From: AP-15 sp963790875
GTDB taxonomy: Bacteria > Pseudomonadota > Alphaproteobacteria > ATCC43930 > CGMCC-115725
Reading direction: 5' to 3'
Length of the DNA: 64,000 bases
Assembly (NCBI GenBank): GCA_963790875.1
Contig: CAWBQT010000002.1
Location: forward strand, 62,001-126,000
Under the pieces are notes generated by a model that saw nothing but the letters and a program-made list of their open reading frames with translations, was not told where the DNA came from and ran no database searches. This document shows positions 1 through 8,397 of this stretch, in pieces (the stretch's first letter is position 1; each line of letters begins with the position of its first letter). A program made the translations under genes and the position numbers.

Positions 1-1440
1 CAAGTCCCAAGCCGGCGCCGTTTCTCGCAGCTCGGCCCAGAACTCGGGCGAACGGCGGCGTTCGAAATCGGCGAGGCCGACACCGCGCTGTTCTACCCAC
101 GTGTAATAGCCGAGATTGAAGATGCGCGAGCGCTCGTGATGAGTCAACTCCAGGAGGTCGCCGTCGGCGGCGCCGAAGAGGTGCTCGCCGCAGACCTCGC
201 CGGCATTTACCAGGTCGAACCCATCCGGGTAATTCGCGGCGCGGAATTTTCGCCGCTCGCTCTCGTAGAGCGCGGCGCTGTCGGTGGCGACGGTGAGCAG
301 CATCTCGTCGGCGCCGAGTTCGAGGCGCTTTGCGGTCTTGATCGCGGCGACGAGATTGGCGATCCCCGACAATCCCAACGATTTGAGGTCGGCGGCTGTC
401 GCCGGATCGATCTGGCGGCGCGCGGTCAGATAGGCGAGCCCGGTCTCGCTGTTGAACAAGAGGTCGAGCGCGCCGGTGCTGCGATCGGAGACGCCGACGA
501 CGATGTCGGTATTCATGACGTTGTGAATGAGCGGCACATGCTTGTCGCCAATCCCCTGGATGTTGTGTTGGCCGAAGCCGTTGCGCAGCAAGGTCGGGCA
601 TTCGCTGGCCTCGACCGCGACGATGCGGGCGCCGTGCCGCTCCTTGAGATAGTCGCCGCCTGCCAGGGTCCCGGCCGATCCCGAAGCGGCGACAAACGCC
701 GCCAGCCGCAACCCCGGCCGTTCGGCCCGCATCGCCTCGAAGATCCGCGCGAGTGCCGGCCCGGTGCACAGATAGTGGGCGAGATAGTTGCCGAACTCGG
801 CAAACTGGTTCAGCACGATATTCGTCGGGTCGTCGGCCAGTTCGGCGCACTTGTCGTAGATCTCCTTGACATTGCTCTCGCTGCCTGCCGTGCGGATGAT
901 GTCGTCGGGGCCGGTCACCCACCGGCCGAGCCAGTCGAACCGTTCGCGGCTCATGCCTTCGGGCAGCACCGCAACGCCGCGGCAATCGAGGATGCGCGAC
1001 AAGGCGATGCCGCCGCGGCAGAAATTGCCGGTCGACGGCCAGATCAGCTTGTCGCGATCCGGTTCGAGGCGGCCGGTGACGAGACGCGGGATCAGGCAGC
1101 CATAGGCGGCCAGCACCTTATGCGCGCCGATCAGCGGAAAGCGGCAGCCGAGCGCCACGACGATCGGCGCCGCGACGCCGGTCAACGCCTGCGGCAGCAC
1201 GATATGGCCCGCGATTGCGGCAAGGCCGCTGCGGTCTTTGTCGTTGAACCAGTGCAGGCGGTAGAGATTGGCGGGATGCGGCAGATCGGGATCGACGCCG
1301 CGCAGGGCGGCGAGACGCTCCGGTGCGATCGCCGACGGGTTGCCGAGCTCGGCGAAAGCCGGCAGTCTCACCCGAGCCCGGCCCAGCCATTGCGCGGCGC
1401 GATTGCGCCGCGCCCGGTCGGCAACCGCCGCCGCTATCAC
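1..1440 (-). CDS. PLP-dependent cysteine-synthase-like lyase (partial, runs off left edge)
   Basis: Translating the minus strand from a GTG at 1440 gives 480 residues with no stop before the window edge. An in-frame TGA lies a few codons upstream, so the start is in 1371-1440; GTG at 1440 is the first candidate, with a weak ribosome site. Fold-type II PLP hallmarks are visible: GAHKVLAAYG around residue 108 (K108 is the likely Schiff-base lysine), a PSTGNF substrate loop near 135-140 and SGSAGT near 253-258 for phosphate binding. The family includes cysteine synthase, threonine synthase and diaminopropionate lyase; the substrate cannot be read here. The long antisense frame over this region (136-2091, plus strand) is a shadow. 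The next gene (DUF6134) is on the same strand upstream. Confidence 0.85.
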   Translation of the reverse strand, partial: MIAAAVADRARRNRAAQWLGRARVRLPAFAELGNPSAIAPERLAALRGVDPDLPHPANLYRLHWFNDKDRSGLAAIAGHIVLPQALTGVAAPIVVALGCRFPLIGAHKVLAAYGCLIPRLVTGRLEPDRDKLIWPSTGNFCRGGIALSRILDCRGVAVLPEGMSRERFDWLGRWVTGPDDIIRTAGSESNVKEIYDKCAELADDPTNIVLNQFAEFGNYLAHYLCTGPALARIFEAMRAERPGLRLAAFVAASGSAGTLAGGDYLKERHGARIVAVEASECPTLLRNGFGQHNIQGIGDKHVPLIHNVMNTDIVVGVSDRSTGALDLLFNSETGLAYLTARRQIDPATAADLKSLGLSGIANLVAAIKTAKRLELGADEMLLTVATDSAALYESERRKFRAANYPDGFDLVNAGEVCGEHLFGAADGDLLELTHHERSRIFNLGYYTWVEQRGVGLADFERRRSPEFWAELRETAPAWDL

Positions 1441-1491
1441 GCGTCTCGCAACCCGGCCGTCAGCCAGGCAGCGGCGGTCGCCGAACCGGCC

Positions 1492-2220
1492 TCAATTGGC
1501 ACCCAGCTGAACGGCTGCCGGACCGCACCGGACGCATTTGTCGAGGGTGAAGGTGACCTTGCCGCTGTTGTCGTCGACCGCGAACTTGACCGGCACGCCG
1601 CGCCTGTCGAGCCAGACAGTGTATTTGGTGTTGCCGTCGATCTCGTATTTCCGCACGGCAACGGTGTCGAGGCCGACGGTCACCTCGGCCGGTCCGCCGC
1701 CGCTCACATGCACTGGCTCGATGCGACCGGTGTCGACCCGCATCATCTCCTTCGCGCTCAAGAAATTGGCCGACCACGGGTTGGCCGGGCGCACCGTCGC
1801 CGGGGCGTCGAACGTCCCGTTCGGCGAGGTGATCACGAATTCGTTGCCGCGCGCCACGCCTTTGACGACGATCGGGCCGTGCCCGTTATCGGTGACCCCG
1901 TCGAACGAGACGAGGCGGTCGCCCTGCCAGCGCTCGGTGCGCTGCGCGACCTCATAATACATTCTGACGCCGAGCAGGCGGACGTCGAGATGCGCCTGCG
2001 TCAGCACCAGGGTGCCGGTGCCGTCCGGCTCGATCGTGTTGATGTAAGTGCCGATGTTGCCAAAGACCGAGTGGGTCACGCTATAGACTAACTGACGCGG
2101 CGGACCCGACGCAGCGGCCGGGCCTGCGGCCCACAGACTGCCGGCAACGGCGATAACGGCGAGCCGCAGCCAGAGCAGGCGTCGCAGCTTCCCCCGCGCG
2201 GCCGGATCTCGCTGGATCAT
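1492..2220 (-). CDS. DUF6134-like secreted protein
   Basis: A 242-residue protein beginning at ATG 2220, preceded by a G-rich ribosome site; a TTG two codons upstream is less likely. Residues 1-38 form a signal peptide: basic stretch, then a hydrophobic segment (LRLAVIAVAGSLWAAG) and an AAAS cleavage region. The mature part is beta-rich (VYSVTHSVFGNIGTYINTI, then repeated polar/aromatic strands) and resembles the DUF6134 family of periplasmic or exported proteins, whose function is unknown. A CVRC pair near the C-terminus could form a disulfide. It is convergent with nothing and lies just upstream of the PLP enzyme on the same strand, with about 50 bp between them. Family assignment is from memory of the pattern. 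Confidence 0.75.
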   Translation of the reverse strand: MIQRDPAARGKLRRLLWLRLAVIAVAGSLWAAGPAAASGPPRQLVYSVTHSVFGNIGTYINTIEPDGTGTLVLTQAHLDVRLLGVRMYYEVAQRTERWQGDRLVSFDGVTDNGHGPIVVKGVARGNEFVITSPNGTFDAPATVRPANPWSANFLSAKEMMRVDTGRIEPVHVSGGGPAEVTVGLDTVAVRKYEIDGNTKYTVWLDRRGVPVKFAVDDNSGKVTFTLDKCVRCGPAAVQLGAN

Positions 2221-2495
2221 GAACAACCCCCCGAACAGAAGGCGTCCGCCTGGCGACGGAGCGCCTTTGCGACCTGTCTGTCTCCGAGACTCCTTGTTAA
2301 GAACGACAGCATAACCGCCGGCCGCCCGGCTTCAAAGGGAAACGATCAGCGCCCGCCGCAGTAGGGCGTTGCCGACGGCTCGTCCTGATCCGTCGGAGAG
2401 AGCGCCCCGACGCGATGTCAGGCCGCAAGGCCAATCCGCTAAAGGCTTGGGAATCAGCGGCTTCGCCGTGCGGCGGGCGACGCCGCCCATCAGGT

Positions 2496-3422
2496 CTAGC
2501 CAGTGCGGACGTTTTTGGCGATCTCCTTCTGGGAATCGAATTCCTTGCGTCGCCGCTGAATTTCTTCCGGTGTCAGGCGCTCGATATTCGAATAGTCAAG
2601 CTTCCACGATGGGTTTGGGCACCAGCGCAACGGCGACTGCACCGTGGTGCGCGCCGCCGGCGCCGTCTCGAGGATGCGCAGCGCGAGCTGCAGTGTGAAG
2701 CCCTGCGAGTCAGCGTCATGCGGCGGTCCGGCGGCGTTGCCCAGTGGAAAGTCGCTGAACAGAAAGCGCGGCACGCCGCAATATTCGACGATGTCCTTGG
2801 CGCAGCCCATGACAAGGGTGGCGATGCCGTTCGCTTCCAGATGCCGGGCGGCCAGACTCACGGTCTGGTGGCACACCGGTCAATTGGCGACGAGGACGGC
2901 GGCGTCGACCGCGTCGGCCCGGCAACGGACCAAGAGCTCCGGGCAATCCTGTTCCATCGTCACGCGTTGGCTGCGATTCGTCGGCACGCCGTGAAATCGG
3001 GCTGCCACGGCGCCGATTCGTCCGGCCGCCGCGCAACCCCGCAGTTGCGGCAGCGGGAACCAGGTATTCGCGTCTTCCGCCCTCGTGTGCACCCGGTCAT
3101 AGGCGAGATGTGAAATCCGCAGATCTTGATCGATTGCGCTGTCGCCCGAATAGACCGCATAGAATTTTGCGCGGGCGTTGTACGGCGCGCCCGGACCCTG
3201 GTCGCCCCGGTCGGGCTGGTAGGGCGCCGCGGTCGTGATCAGCGCCACCCGGCAGGCGGCGAGCGGCTTTGCCAGCGGCTGAAACGGCACCTCGGCATAA
3301 TGCGCCCAGCGGTAGGGCGGACCGTAGCCCAACCCCTCGTAGTAGTCGCGAATGCGCCTGATGTAGGGAATCGGCGCGTCGATTTCCGGGGCGAAACCGT
3401 GGAGTTCATCCGCATCTTTCAT
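2496..3422 (-). CDS. GrdB-like reductase family protein, candidate selenoprotein (UGA at 2880-2882)
   Basis: Two collinear segments in one frame, 3422-2883 (180 codons) and 2879-2499, are separated only by a TGA. Together they make 308 residues with Sec at 181. The N-terminal half has DAPIPYIRRIRDYYEGLGY, PYRWAHYAEVPF, RVALITTAAPYQPD, LRISHLAYDRVHT and FHGVPTNRSQRVT, typical of the glycine/sarcosine/betaine/D-proline reductase selenoprotein B-like family. The codon before TGA ends ..AVLVAN and the text resumes PVCHQTVSLAARHLEANG, giving U-P-V-C where relatives, as I recall them, have C-P-V-C. The downstream half is well conserved, which argues against a dead gene. Start ATG 3422 has AAAGGGAAG about 7 nt upstream. 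The physiological substrate is unknown; family members outside Clostridia are poorly characterised. Requires selABCD in the genome. Confidence 0.8.
2842..2873 (-). promoter_or_regulatory. Candidate bacterial SECIS hairpin downstream of UGA
   Basis: Reading the minus strand, a perfect 6-bp stem CCAGAC / GTCTGG (2868-2863 with 2857-2852) closes a 5-nt loop CGUGA. The stem starts 11 nt after the UGA at 2882-2880. A second 4-bp helix UGCC/GGCA (2873-2870 with 2845-2842) extends it below an asymmetric internal loop. Size, position inside the coding region and 11-nt spacing match what is known for the E. coli fdhF SECIS; the loop contains a GU pair. Folding energy was not computed. Confidence 0.6.
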
Positions 3423-3829
3423 GCAGGCTTCCCTTTCATGCCGCGCTTGATACCGGTGCGTCGGCCGAATCGCACCACCAATACACCAATCCAGTGATCC
3501 GCCTCAGTTAAGCGTCCGGCGCTTTCGAGCATCGATCGGGCCGCATGCCGGCGCCGCCTGGAGGTTTTCCGATCTCGGCGGCAGCCGATCGCCGGGCGCG
3601 ATACGAGGCAATGATTTTCCGAGACTTGCGGGTCTTTCGGTCCGCGCCAACCGGGTCGCCGTGCGCCTTGCGGTTTATCCTCCGCTCGCCGGCAAACCCG
3701 ACATCGGTTCGCCCGACCCCAACCACGACTTGAATAGCTGGCCGCTCGCCATCATCCGTGGTATCCGCCGCTCAGCGGCGTAGCCGCCGCGAGACCGGGT
3801 CGTCCCGAAGCAGCGTGCCGGTGTACCGA
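3423..3829. other. Intergenic, no gene recognised
   Basis: About 400 bases between the divergently transcribed GrdB-like gene and the transglycosylase. Short open frames here show no recognisable protein pattern and are read as chance. The minus-strand ribosome site AAAGGGAAG for the GrdB-like gene lies at its left end. No clear promoter pair or hairpin was found. Confidence 0.4.
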
Positions 3830-5332
3830 ATGTTTTTTCCGAGCGGATCCGTCGTGTTGCGTTGTCTCCAGTCGCTCCGCCTTCGAGCGGCGCTCGGCGT
3901 CCTGCCGGCGGTTCTCTTCCTCGCCGCCTGCGGCCAGCAAGGCACCTTGCCCTACAGCACGGGCGGCCCCGCCCCGATCAGCGAGGTACCGCAGCACTAT
4001 TACCCGCCGCCGGGTCCCCCGGAGGATCCCTGGGGTCCCTACATTCGCGAAGCGGCGACGCGATATAACGTGCCCGAGCAGTGGATTCGCGCTGTCATGC
4101 AACAGGAATCGGGCGGCGAGGAGCAGGCGGTCTCACCAGTCGGCGCGATGGGCCTGATGCAGGTGATGCCCGGTACCTATGAGACATTGCGGCAAAGCTA
4201 TCAATTGGGCGATGACCCGTTTGATCCGCACAACAACATTTTGGCCGGCGCAGCCTATATCCATGAAATGTACGACGAGTTCGGCTCGCCCGGCTTTCTC
4301 GCCGGCTACAACGCCGGTCCGGACCGAGTCGAAAGCTATCTCACTGGAACCGAGCGGTTGCCGGACGAGACGGTGAATTATATCGCATCAATCGCGCCGA
4401 ACCTTGGCGACGCGATACCGCCGTCCGGACCGCTGGCAAGGTATGCCGCCGCCTCGGTCGGCGTGGCCAGGGCCGGCGCCAGCGTCGCCAGTCTGGCGGC
4501 CGGCTGCGACCTCGACGCGGCTTATGATCCGAACCACCCATGCAGGTCGCTCGAACAGGCCGCGACGGCGGCGGCGCCGACGCAAGTGGCTTTCGCGCAA
4601 CCGACCGGGGTGAACGGCTGCGATCTCGACGTCGCCTACGATCCCCACCACCCCTGCATGTCGCTGCCGCAGACCGCGGCGGCAGTAGCCCCGTCGCAGC
4701 CGGCGTCGACCCAACAGACGGCCGTCGAGCAGGCAGCGTTGACCGGATGCGACGCCAATGCCGCCTATTACCCGGATCATCCCTGCCGTCCGGCGCCGGC
4801 CGCGAGCCCGCCCGTCCGCCTCGCGATGAATGACTATTGCGACCCGAACGCCGCCTATGATCCGGACCATGCGTGCCGTCCCGTAGCGACGGCCACGCCT
4901 CGTCTGCAACTCGCCGCCGACGAAGACTGCGACCCGGATGCCGCTTACGATCGCGCCAGACCGTGCCATGCGGCGTCGTCGGCCCGCGCTGCCGTGCCGC
5001 GGCGGGTCGTGGCCGAACCGGCGATGGCGTCTTTCGCCCGCTATGCGCCGCCGCCGCGCCATGTGCTCGAGCTTCCCGCGCGCGATTGGGCAATCCAGAT
5101 CGGCGCCTTCAAAAACCCGGCGCTTGCCCGCGCCATCGCCGAAGGTGCCCGCCGGCAGGCGCCGAGCCAGCTGCGCACGGCGACCCTCACCTTGCCACCC
5201 ACGCCGTTTCGCGGCTCGGTCCTCTATCGCGCCCGCCTCGCTCATCTGTCGGAGAGAGAGGCGGCGGAAGCCTGCACGCATCTCAACCGGCGCCAACTGC
5301 CCTGCATCGTCGTCCGCCCGAACCGGACCTGA
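3830..5332 (+). CDS. Lytic transglycosylase lipoprotein with five CD-x-AAYDP-HPC repeats and SPOR-like C-terminus
   Basis: From ATG 3830, 500 residues. A hydrophobic signal ends in a lipobox LAAC (Cys about residue 34), implying outer-membrane lipoprotein anchoring. Residues about 70-180 are a Slt-type transglycosylase domain: YIREAATRYNVPEQWIRAVM, catalytic Glu in QQESGG (about E93), GAMGLMQVMPGTYETL, NILAGAAYIHEM and FLAGYNAGP. It cleaves peptidoglycan between MurNAc and GlcNAc. A long linker carries five copies of a motif close to CD-x2-AAYDP-x-HPC (DNA near 4504, 4615, 4747, 4834, 4924). The last about 80 residues (WAIQIGAFKNPALARAIAEG...) resemble a SPOR domain, which would target septal glycan. 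GTG starts at 3758 and 3854 are alternatives. Monocistronic by context. Confidence 0.85.
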   Translation: MFFPSGSVVLRCLQSLRLRAALGVLPAVLFLAACGQQGTLPYSTGGPAPISEVPQHYYPPPGPPEDPWGPYIREAATRYNVPEQWIRAVMQQESGGEEQAVSPVGAMGLMQVMPGTYETLRQSYQLGDDPFDPHNNILAGAAYIHEMYDEFGSPGFLAGYNAGPDRVESYLTGTERLPDETVNYIASIAPNLGDAIPPSGPLARYAAASVGVARAGASVASLAAGCDLDAAYDPNHPCRSLEQAATAAAPTQVAFAQPTGVNGCDLDVAYDPHHPCMSLPQTAAAVAPSQPASTQQTAVEQAALTGCDANAAYYPDHPCRPAPAASPPVRLAMNDYCDPNAAYDPDHACRPVATATPRLQLAADEDCDPDAAYDRARPCHAASSARAAVPRRVVAEPAMASFARYAPPPRHVLELPARDWAIQIGAFKNPALARAIAEGARRQAPSQLRTATLTLPPTPFRGSVLYRARLAHLSEREAAEACTHLNRRQLPCIVVRPNRT

Positions 5333-5583
5333 TCGGCCCGAACGCGGCTGTCCGAGAGCCGGATTTCCTCGGTCGAGGTTTTCGGGCCAGCGGTGCTCCT
5401 GACCACATTGTTGTTGCCGTAGGGAAATCCGGTGTCCCAGTTGACGCTGCTGGCCCGCGACCGGCGTTCGCGCCGCCGATCCAATTATCCGTCGTCAGCG
5501 CCATGGCGACGTCTTTCTGAAGCCCGGGAACTCGTTAAGATTCCGGCATAGACGGTTCGAATCGGCCCTGCGGCCGCCGTATC

Positions 5584-7224
5584 TCAAACCCCGGCCCTGG
5601 CGCGCTCGCGCAGCAGGTATTTCTGGATCTTCCCGGTCGAGGTCTTCGGCAGCGGGCCGAAGATCACGGACCGCGGCACCTTGAAGCGGGCGAGGTGGAC
5701 CCGGCAGAAAGCGATTACCTCGTCGTCCGTCGCCGCCGCCCCGGGCTTCAGGGTGACGAAGGCGCACGGGGTCTCGCCCCAGATCTCGTCAGGGCGGGCG
5801 ACGACCGCGGCTTCGAGCACGGCCGGGTGGCGGTACAGCGCGTCTTCGACCTCGACTGTCGAGATGTTCTCGCCGCCCGAGATGATGATGTCCTTCGAGC
5901 GGTCCTTCAGCTCGATGTAGCCGTCGGGGTGACGTACCCCGAGGTCGCCGGTGCGGAACCATCCGCCGGCAAAGGCCTCCTCGGTGGCATGCCGGTTCTT
6001 CAGATAGCCCTTCATGACGATGTTGCCGCGCATGAAGATCTCGCCCATCGCCGCACCGTCGGCCGGCACCGGGGCGAGGGTGGCCGGGTCGGCGACCATT
6101 AGCCCGTCGAGCACCGGATAATTGACCCCCTGCCGCGCCTTCAGCCGCGCCCGTTCCTCGGTCGGCAGCGCGTCCCATTCGTCGTGCCAGGCGCATATCG
6201 TCGCCGGACCATAAACTTCGGTCAGCCCGTAGACATGCGTGATGCGAAAGCCCAGCCGCTCCATCCCCTCGATGACCGCGGCCGGCGGCGGCGACCCGGC
6301 AGTCATCATGTTGATCGGACGGTCGACGAGTTGGGTCAGCTCCGGCCCGGCGTTGAGCAGCATGTTCATAACGACCGGCGCGCCGCAGAGATGGGTCACG
6401 CGCTCGCGCGCGATCGTCTCGTAGATCGCCGCGGCCTCGACCCGGCGCAGGCAGACGTGCGTCCCGGCCAACAGCGTCACCGTCCACGGAAAGCACCAGC
6501 CGTTGCAGTGGAACATCGGCAATGTCCACAGATAGACCGGCAGCGGCGGCATGCCCCAGACGAGGATGTTGCCGAGCGCGTTCAGATAGGCGCCGCGGTG
6601 GTGGTAGACCACTCCCTTGGGGTTGCCGGTCGTGCCCGAGGTGTAGTTGAGCGCGATCGCATCCCACTCGTCCTCGGGCAGGATTTCCGCGAAAGCCGAG
6701 TCGGCCGAAGCGAGAAAGTCTTCGTAATCGACGGCGCCAAGCCGCTCGCCGCCCGGCCCCGCCGGGTCGCAAATGTCGACTACGAGCGGCCGGCGCTGCA
6801 GGCGGGCCAATGCCGCGGCGATCACCGGCGCGAATTCGCTGTCGGCTATCAGCACCTTCGCCTCGCCGTGCTGCAGGATGAACGCGATCGTTTCCGGGTC
6901 GAGGCGGATGTTCAGCGCGTTTAGCACCGCACCGGCCATCGGTACGCCGAAATGCGCTTCGAATGCTTCGGGGAGGTTTGGCGCTAGCACCGCCACGGTG
7001 TCGCCTCGCCCGACGCCGTGCCTTACCAGCGCCGCGGCGAGCCGGCGGCAGCGTTCGAGAACCTGCCGCCAACTGTAGCGCCTGGAGCCGTACACCACTG
7101 CCGGGCGATCGGGATAGACCGCCGCCGCGCGCAGCAAAAACCCGATCGGCGACAGCGGCACGAAATTCGCGGCGTTCTTGTCGAGTCCGTTGTCGTAGGG
7201 GTTGGGCAAATCGGACGCGGTCAT
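5584..7224 (-). CDS. Acyl-CoA synthetase (AMP-binding, medium/long-chain or methylmercaptopropionate-CoA ligase-like)
   Basis: 546 residues from ATG 7224. Adenylate-forming signatures are complete: P-loop YTSGTTGNPKGVVYHHRG (near residue 195), YGLTEVYGP, GWFRTGDLG, the hinge region DRSKDIIISGGENIS and the C-terminal catalytic lysine in KTSTGKIQKY. The enzyme activates a carboxylic acid with ATP to the acyl-adenylate and transfers it to CoA. Overall arrangement (PLSPIGFLLRAAAVYPDRPAVVYG at the N-terminus) matches the acyl-CoA synthetase group that includes DmdB-like enzymes; the acid is not decidable here. Convergent with the transglycosylase; about 250 bases between their ends hold nothing recognisable. 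Confidence 0.9.
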   Translation of the reverse strand: MTASDLPNPYDNGLDKNAANFVPLSPIGFLLRAAAVYPDRPAVVYGSRRYSWRQVLERCRRLAAALVRHGVGRGDTVAVLAPNLPEAFEAHFGVPMAGAVLNALNIRLDPETIAFILQHGEAKVLIADSEFAPVIAAALARLQRRPLVVDICDPAGPGGERLGAVDYEDFLASADSAFAEILPEDEWDAIALNYTSGTTGNPKGVVYHHRGAYLNALGNILVWGMPPLPVYLWTLPMFHCNGWCFPWTVTLLAGTHVCLRRVEAAAIYETIARERVTHLCGAPVVMNMLLNAGPELTQLVDRPINMMTAGSPPPAAVIEGMERLGFRITHVYGLTEVYGPATICAWHDEWDALPTEERARLKARQGVNYPVLDGLMVADPATLAPVPADGAAMGEIFMRGNIVMKGYLKNRHATEEAFAGGWFRTGDLGVRHPDGYIELKDRSKDIIISGGENISTVEVEDALYRHPAVLEAAVVARPDEIWGETPCAFVTLKPGAAATDDEVIAFCRVHLARFKVPRSVIFGPLPKTSTGKIQKYLLRERARAGV

Positions 7225-7542
7225 GCGCTATCTCCTCCCTTCCTCGGATCGTAACGCGAAATCGCCTTTCGCCCAACCTTAGGCTGGTGGCGCGCTTAGG
7301 CTGGTGGCGCGCCGCCAACACAACGCGCGGGAATGGCTCTCCCCGGCAGCCCGCGATTTTCGGCTGCCGATATGTTGTGGAATCTCGTATATTTAACTTG
7401 ACAAATTATCGTGTTATGTTATAATCGCATGAAACTCAACGAGGAGGTTTTTCTTCCGGCGGATGGAGCCGAATATGATTGCGCTTTCATCAATACGCCT
7501 GGCGCCGAAAGCGGTGCAATTTGGCAATGAAAGGAGCGGTCG
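7225..7542 (+). other. Intergenic leader between acyl-CoA synthetase and small-gene pair
   Basis: Holds the consensus promoter at 7398-7425. Two short frames follow, ATG 7429 (33 codons, begins MKLNEEVFLPADGAEYD) and ATG 7463 (36 codons, begins MEPNMIALSS). The first starts at or before the expected transcription start and the second sits 15 nt from the nearest ribosome site, so neither is called as a gene. A direct repeat ggctggtggcgcg occurs twice near 7281-7312. Confidence 0.4.
7398..7425 (+). promoter_or_regulatory. Consensus sigma-70 type promoter
   Basis: TTGACA at 7398-7403 and TATAAT at 7420-7425 with a 16-bp spacer, in a short AT-rich patch of an otherwise GC-rich window. Both hexamers match the consensus exactly. 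Transcription would begin near 7432 and run into the small genes at 7543 and 7991. A GAGGAGG at 7441-7447 lies just downstream, but no convincing short gene follows it at normal spacing. Confidence 0.65.
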
Positions 7543-8007
7543 ATGGCTGAAGATTCGTCAACAACGCGGGTGAAACCGGCAACTCCGCCGGCGGGGCCGA
7601 TTGGCCAATCGCACCAACCGACCGCTGCGCCGCAGAACGAGCGCACGGCCGCCTCGCGCCGGCCTGGCCGCCGCCTCTCCAACTGGGTCTGCCGCAGCAA
7701 AATATCGCAGCTTTTGTCGGCGCTCGCGCCGGCATCGCCGCAACAAGTCATCGCGCGTATGCAGGAGCGCCTGCTGGCGCCGCGCCCCGAGCGCCCGGTG
7801 CGGCTTACGCTGCCGCCGGTCGAAAAGGCGGCGGATATCCCGGCATTGCTCGAGGCGATCACCGGGGAGGTCCGACGCGGCAGCATCACACCCGCTGAGG
7901 CGGCCGCCCTGGCGGCGGTTGCCGATGCTCATATCCGGGCGATCGAGACTCGCGAATTCGACCGGCGGCTGCGGATACTGGAGACGGCCCATGCGGCGCA
8001 ATCCTGA
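7543..8007 (+). CDS. Small hypothetical protein
   Basis: 154 residues; ATG 7543 follows AAAGGAGCGG at good distance. The N-terminal 65 residues are Pro/Ala/Arg-rich and probably disordered. The C-terminal part is predicted helical, with EKAADIPALLEAITGEVRRGSITPAEAAALAAVADAHIRAIETREFDRRLRILE. This helix-turn-helix-like pair (xxITPAEAAxLAxVxDAxxRAIExxE) resembles short hypothetical proteins common in Rhodospirillales and Rhizobiales genomes; no function is known to me. It is the first gene behind the consensus promoter and overlaps the next gene by 17 nt, so the two are translated together. Confidence 0.65.
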   Translation: MAEDSSTTRVKPATPPAGPIGQSHQPTAAPQNERTAASRRPGRRLSNWVCRSKISQLLSALAPASPQQVIARMQERLLAPRPERPVRLTLPPVEKAADIPALLEAITGEVRRGSITPAEAAALAAVADAHIRAIETREFDRRLRILETAHAAQS

Positions 8008-8383
8008 GGCGCCGCCGAACCGGAAGGGGCCGCCATCCGACCTGACGGCGGCGCGTCACCGGGCGTTGCTGCGGGCCCGGGTCGAAATCTGCACATCGCT
8101 CCGCCGTATGAGAGCCTCCGCCGCCATCGGCGGGGCGCTCGCTGCGGCGCTGCACCTCGGCGACGACGCGTCGGCCGAGCTTGCGCTGATCCCGGACACG
8201 GCGGCGCTGCGCCGCCGCGACGAGGCGCTGCTCGCGGGCGACGCCGACATGGAGGCGGACGGTGCCGAGGCGCGGATCCGGCGGCTGATCGAGGGGTATC
8301 GCAACGGCCGCGCACTCGATCTTTTCACCGCCTCACCGACCGAACTACTGGCCTGCTGTGTGGCGCGCGCCGGCGCCGGCTGA
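7991..8383 (+). CDS. Small hypothetical protein
   Basis: 130 residues from ATG 7991, inside the 3' end of the preceding gene (17-nt overlap in another frame). Composition is Ala/Arg-rich; the N-terminus is basic (MRRNPEAPPNRKGPPSD) and the rest is helical (RHRALLRARVEICTSLRRM; DDASAELALIPDTAALRRRDEALLAGD; EARIRRLIEGYRNGRALDLFTASPTELLACC). No family recognised. Tight coupling with the upstream small gene suggests a functional pair. An internal ATG at about 8108 is a possible alternative start. It ends 14 bases before the stop of the convergent reductase-like gene. Confidence 0.55.
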   Translation: MRRNPEAPPNRKGPPSDLTAARHRALLRARVEICTSLRRMRASAAIGGALAAALHLGDDASAELALIPDTAALRRRDEALLAGDADMEADGAEARIRRLIEGYRNGRALDLFTASPTELLACCVARAGAG

Positions 8384-8397
8384 ACCTTGACCCGGGT

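Noticed and set aside
136..2091. A 651-codon plus-strand open frame over the PLP and DUF6134 genes
   Set aside because: It is an antisense shadow; the minus strand shows full PLP-enzyme motifs and a signal-peptide protein.
7429..7530. Leader peptide of 33 codons behind the consensus promoter
   Set aside because: Its ATG lies at or upstream of the expected transcription start.
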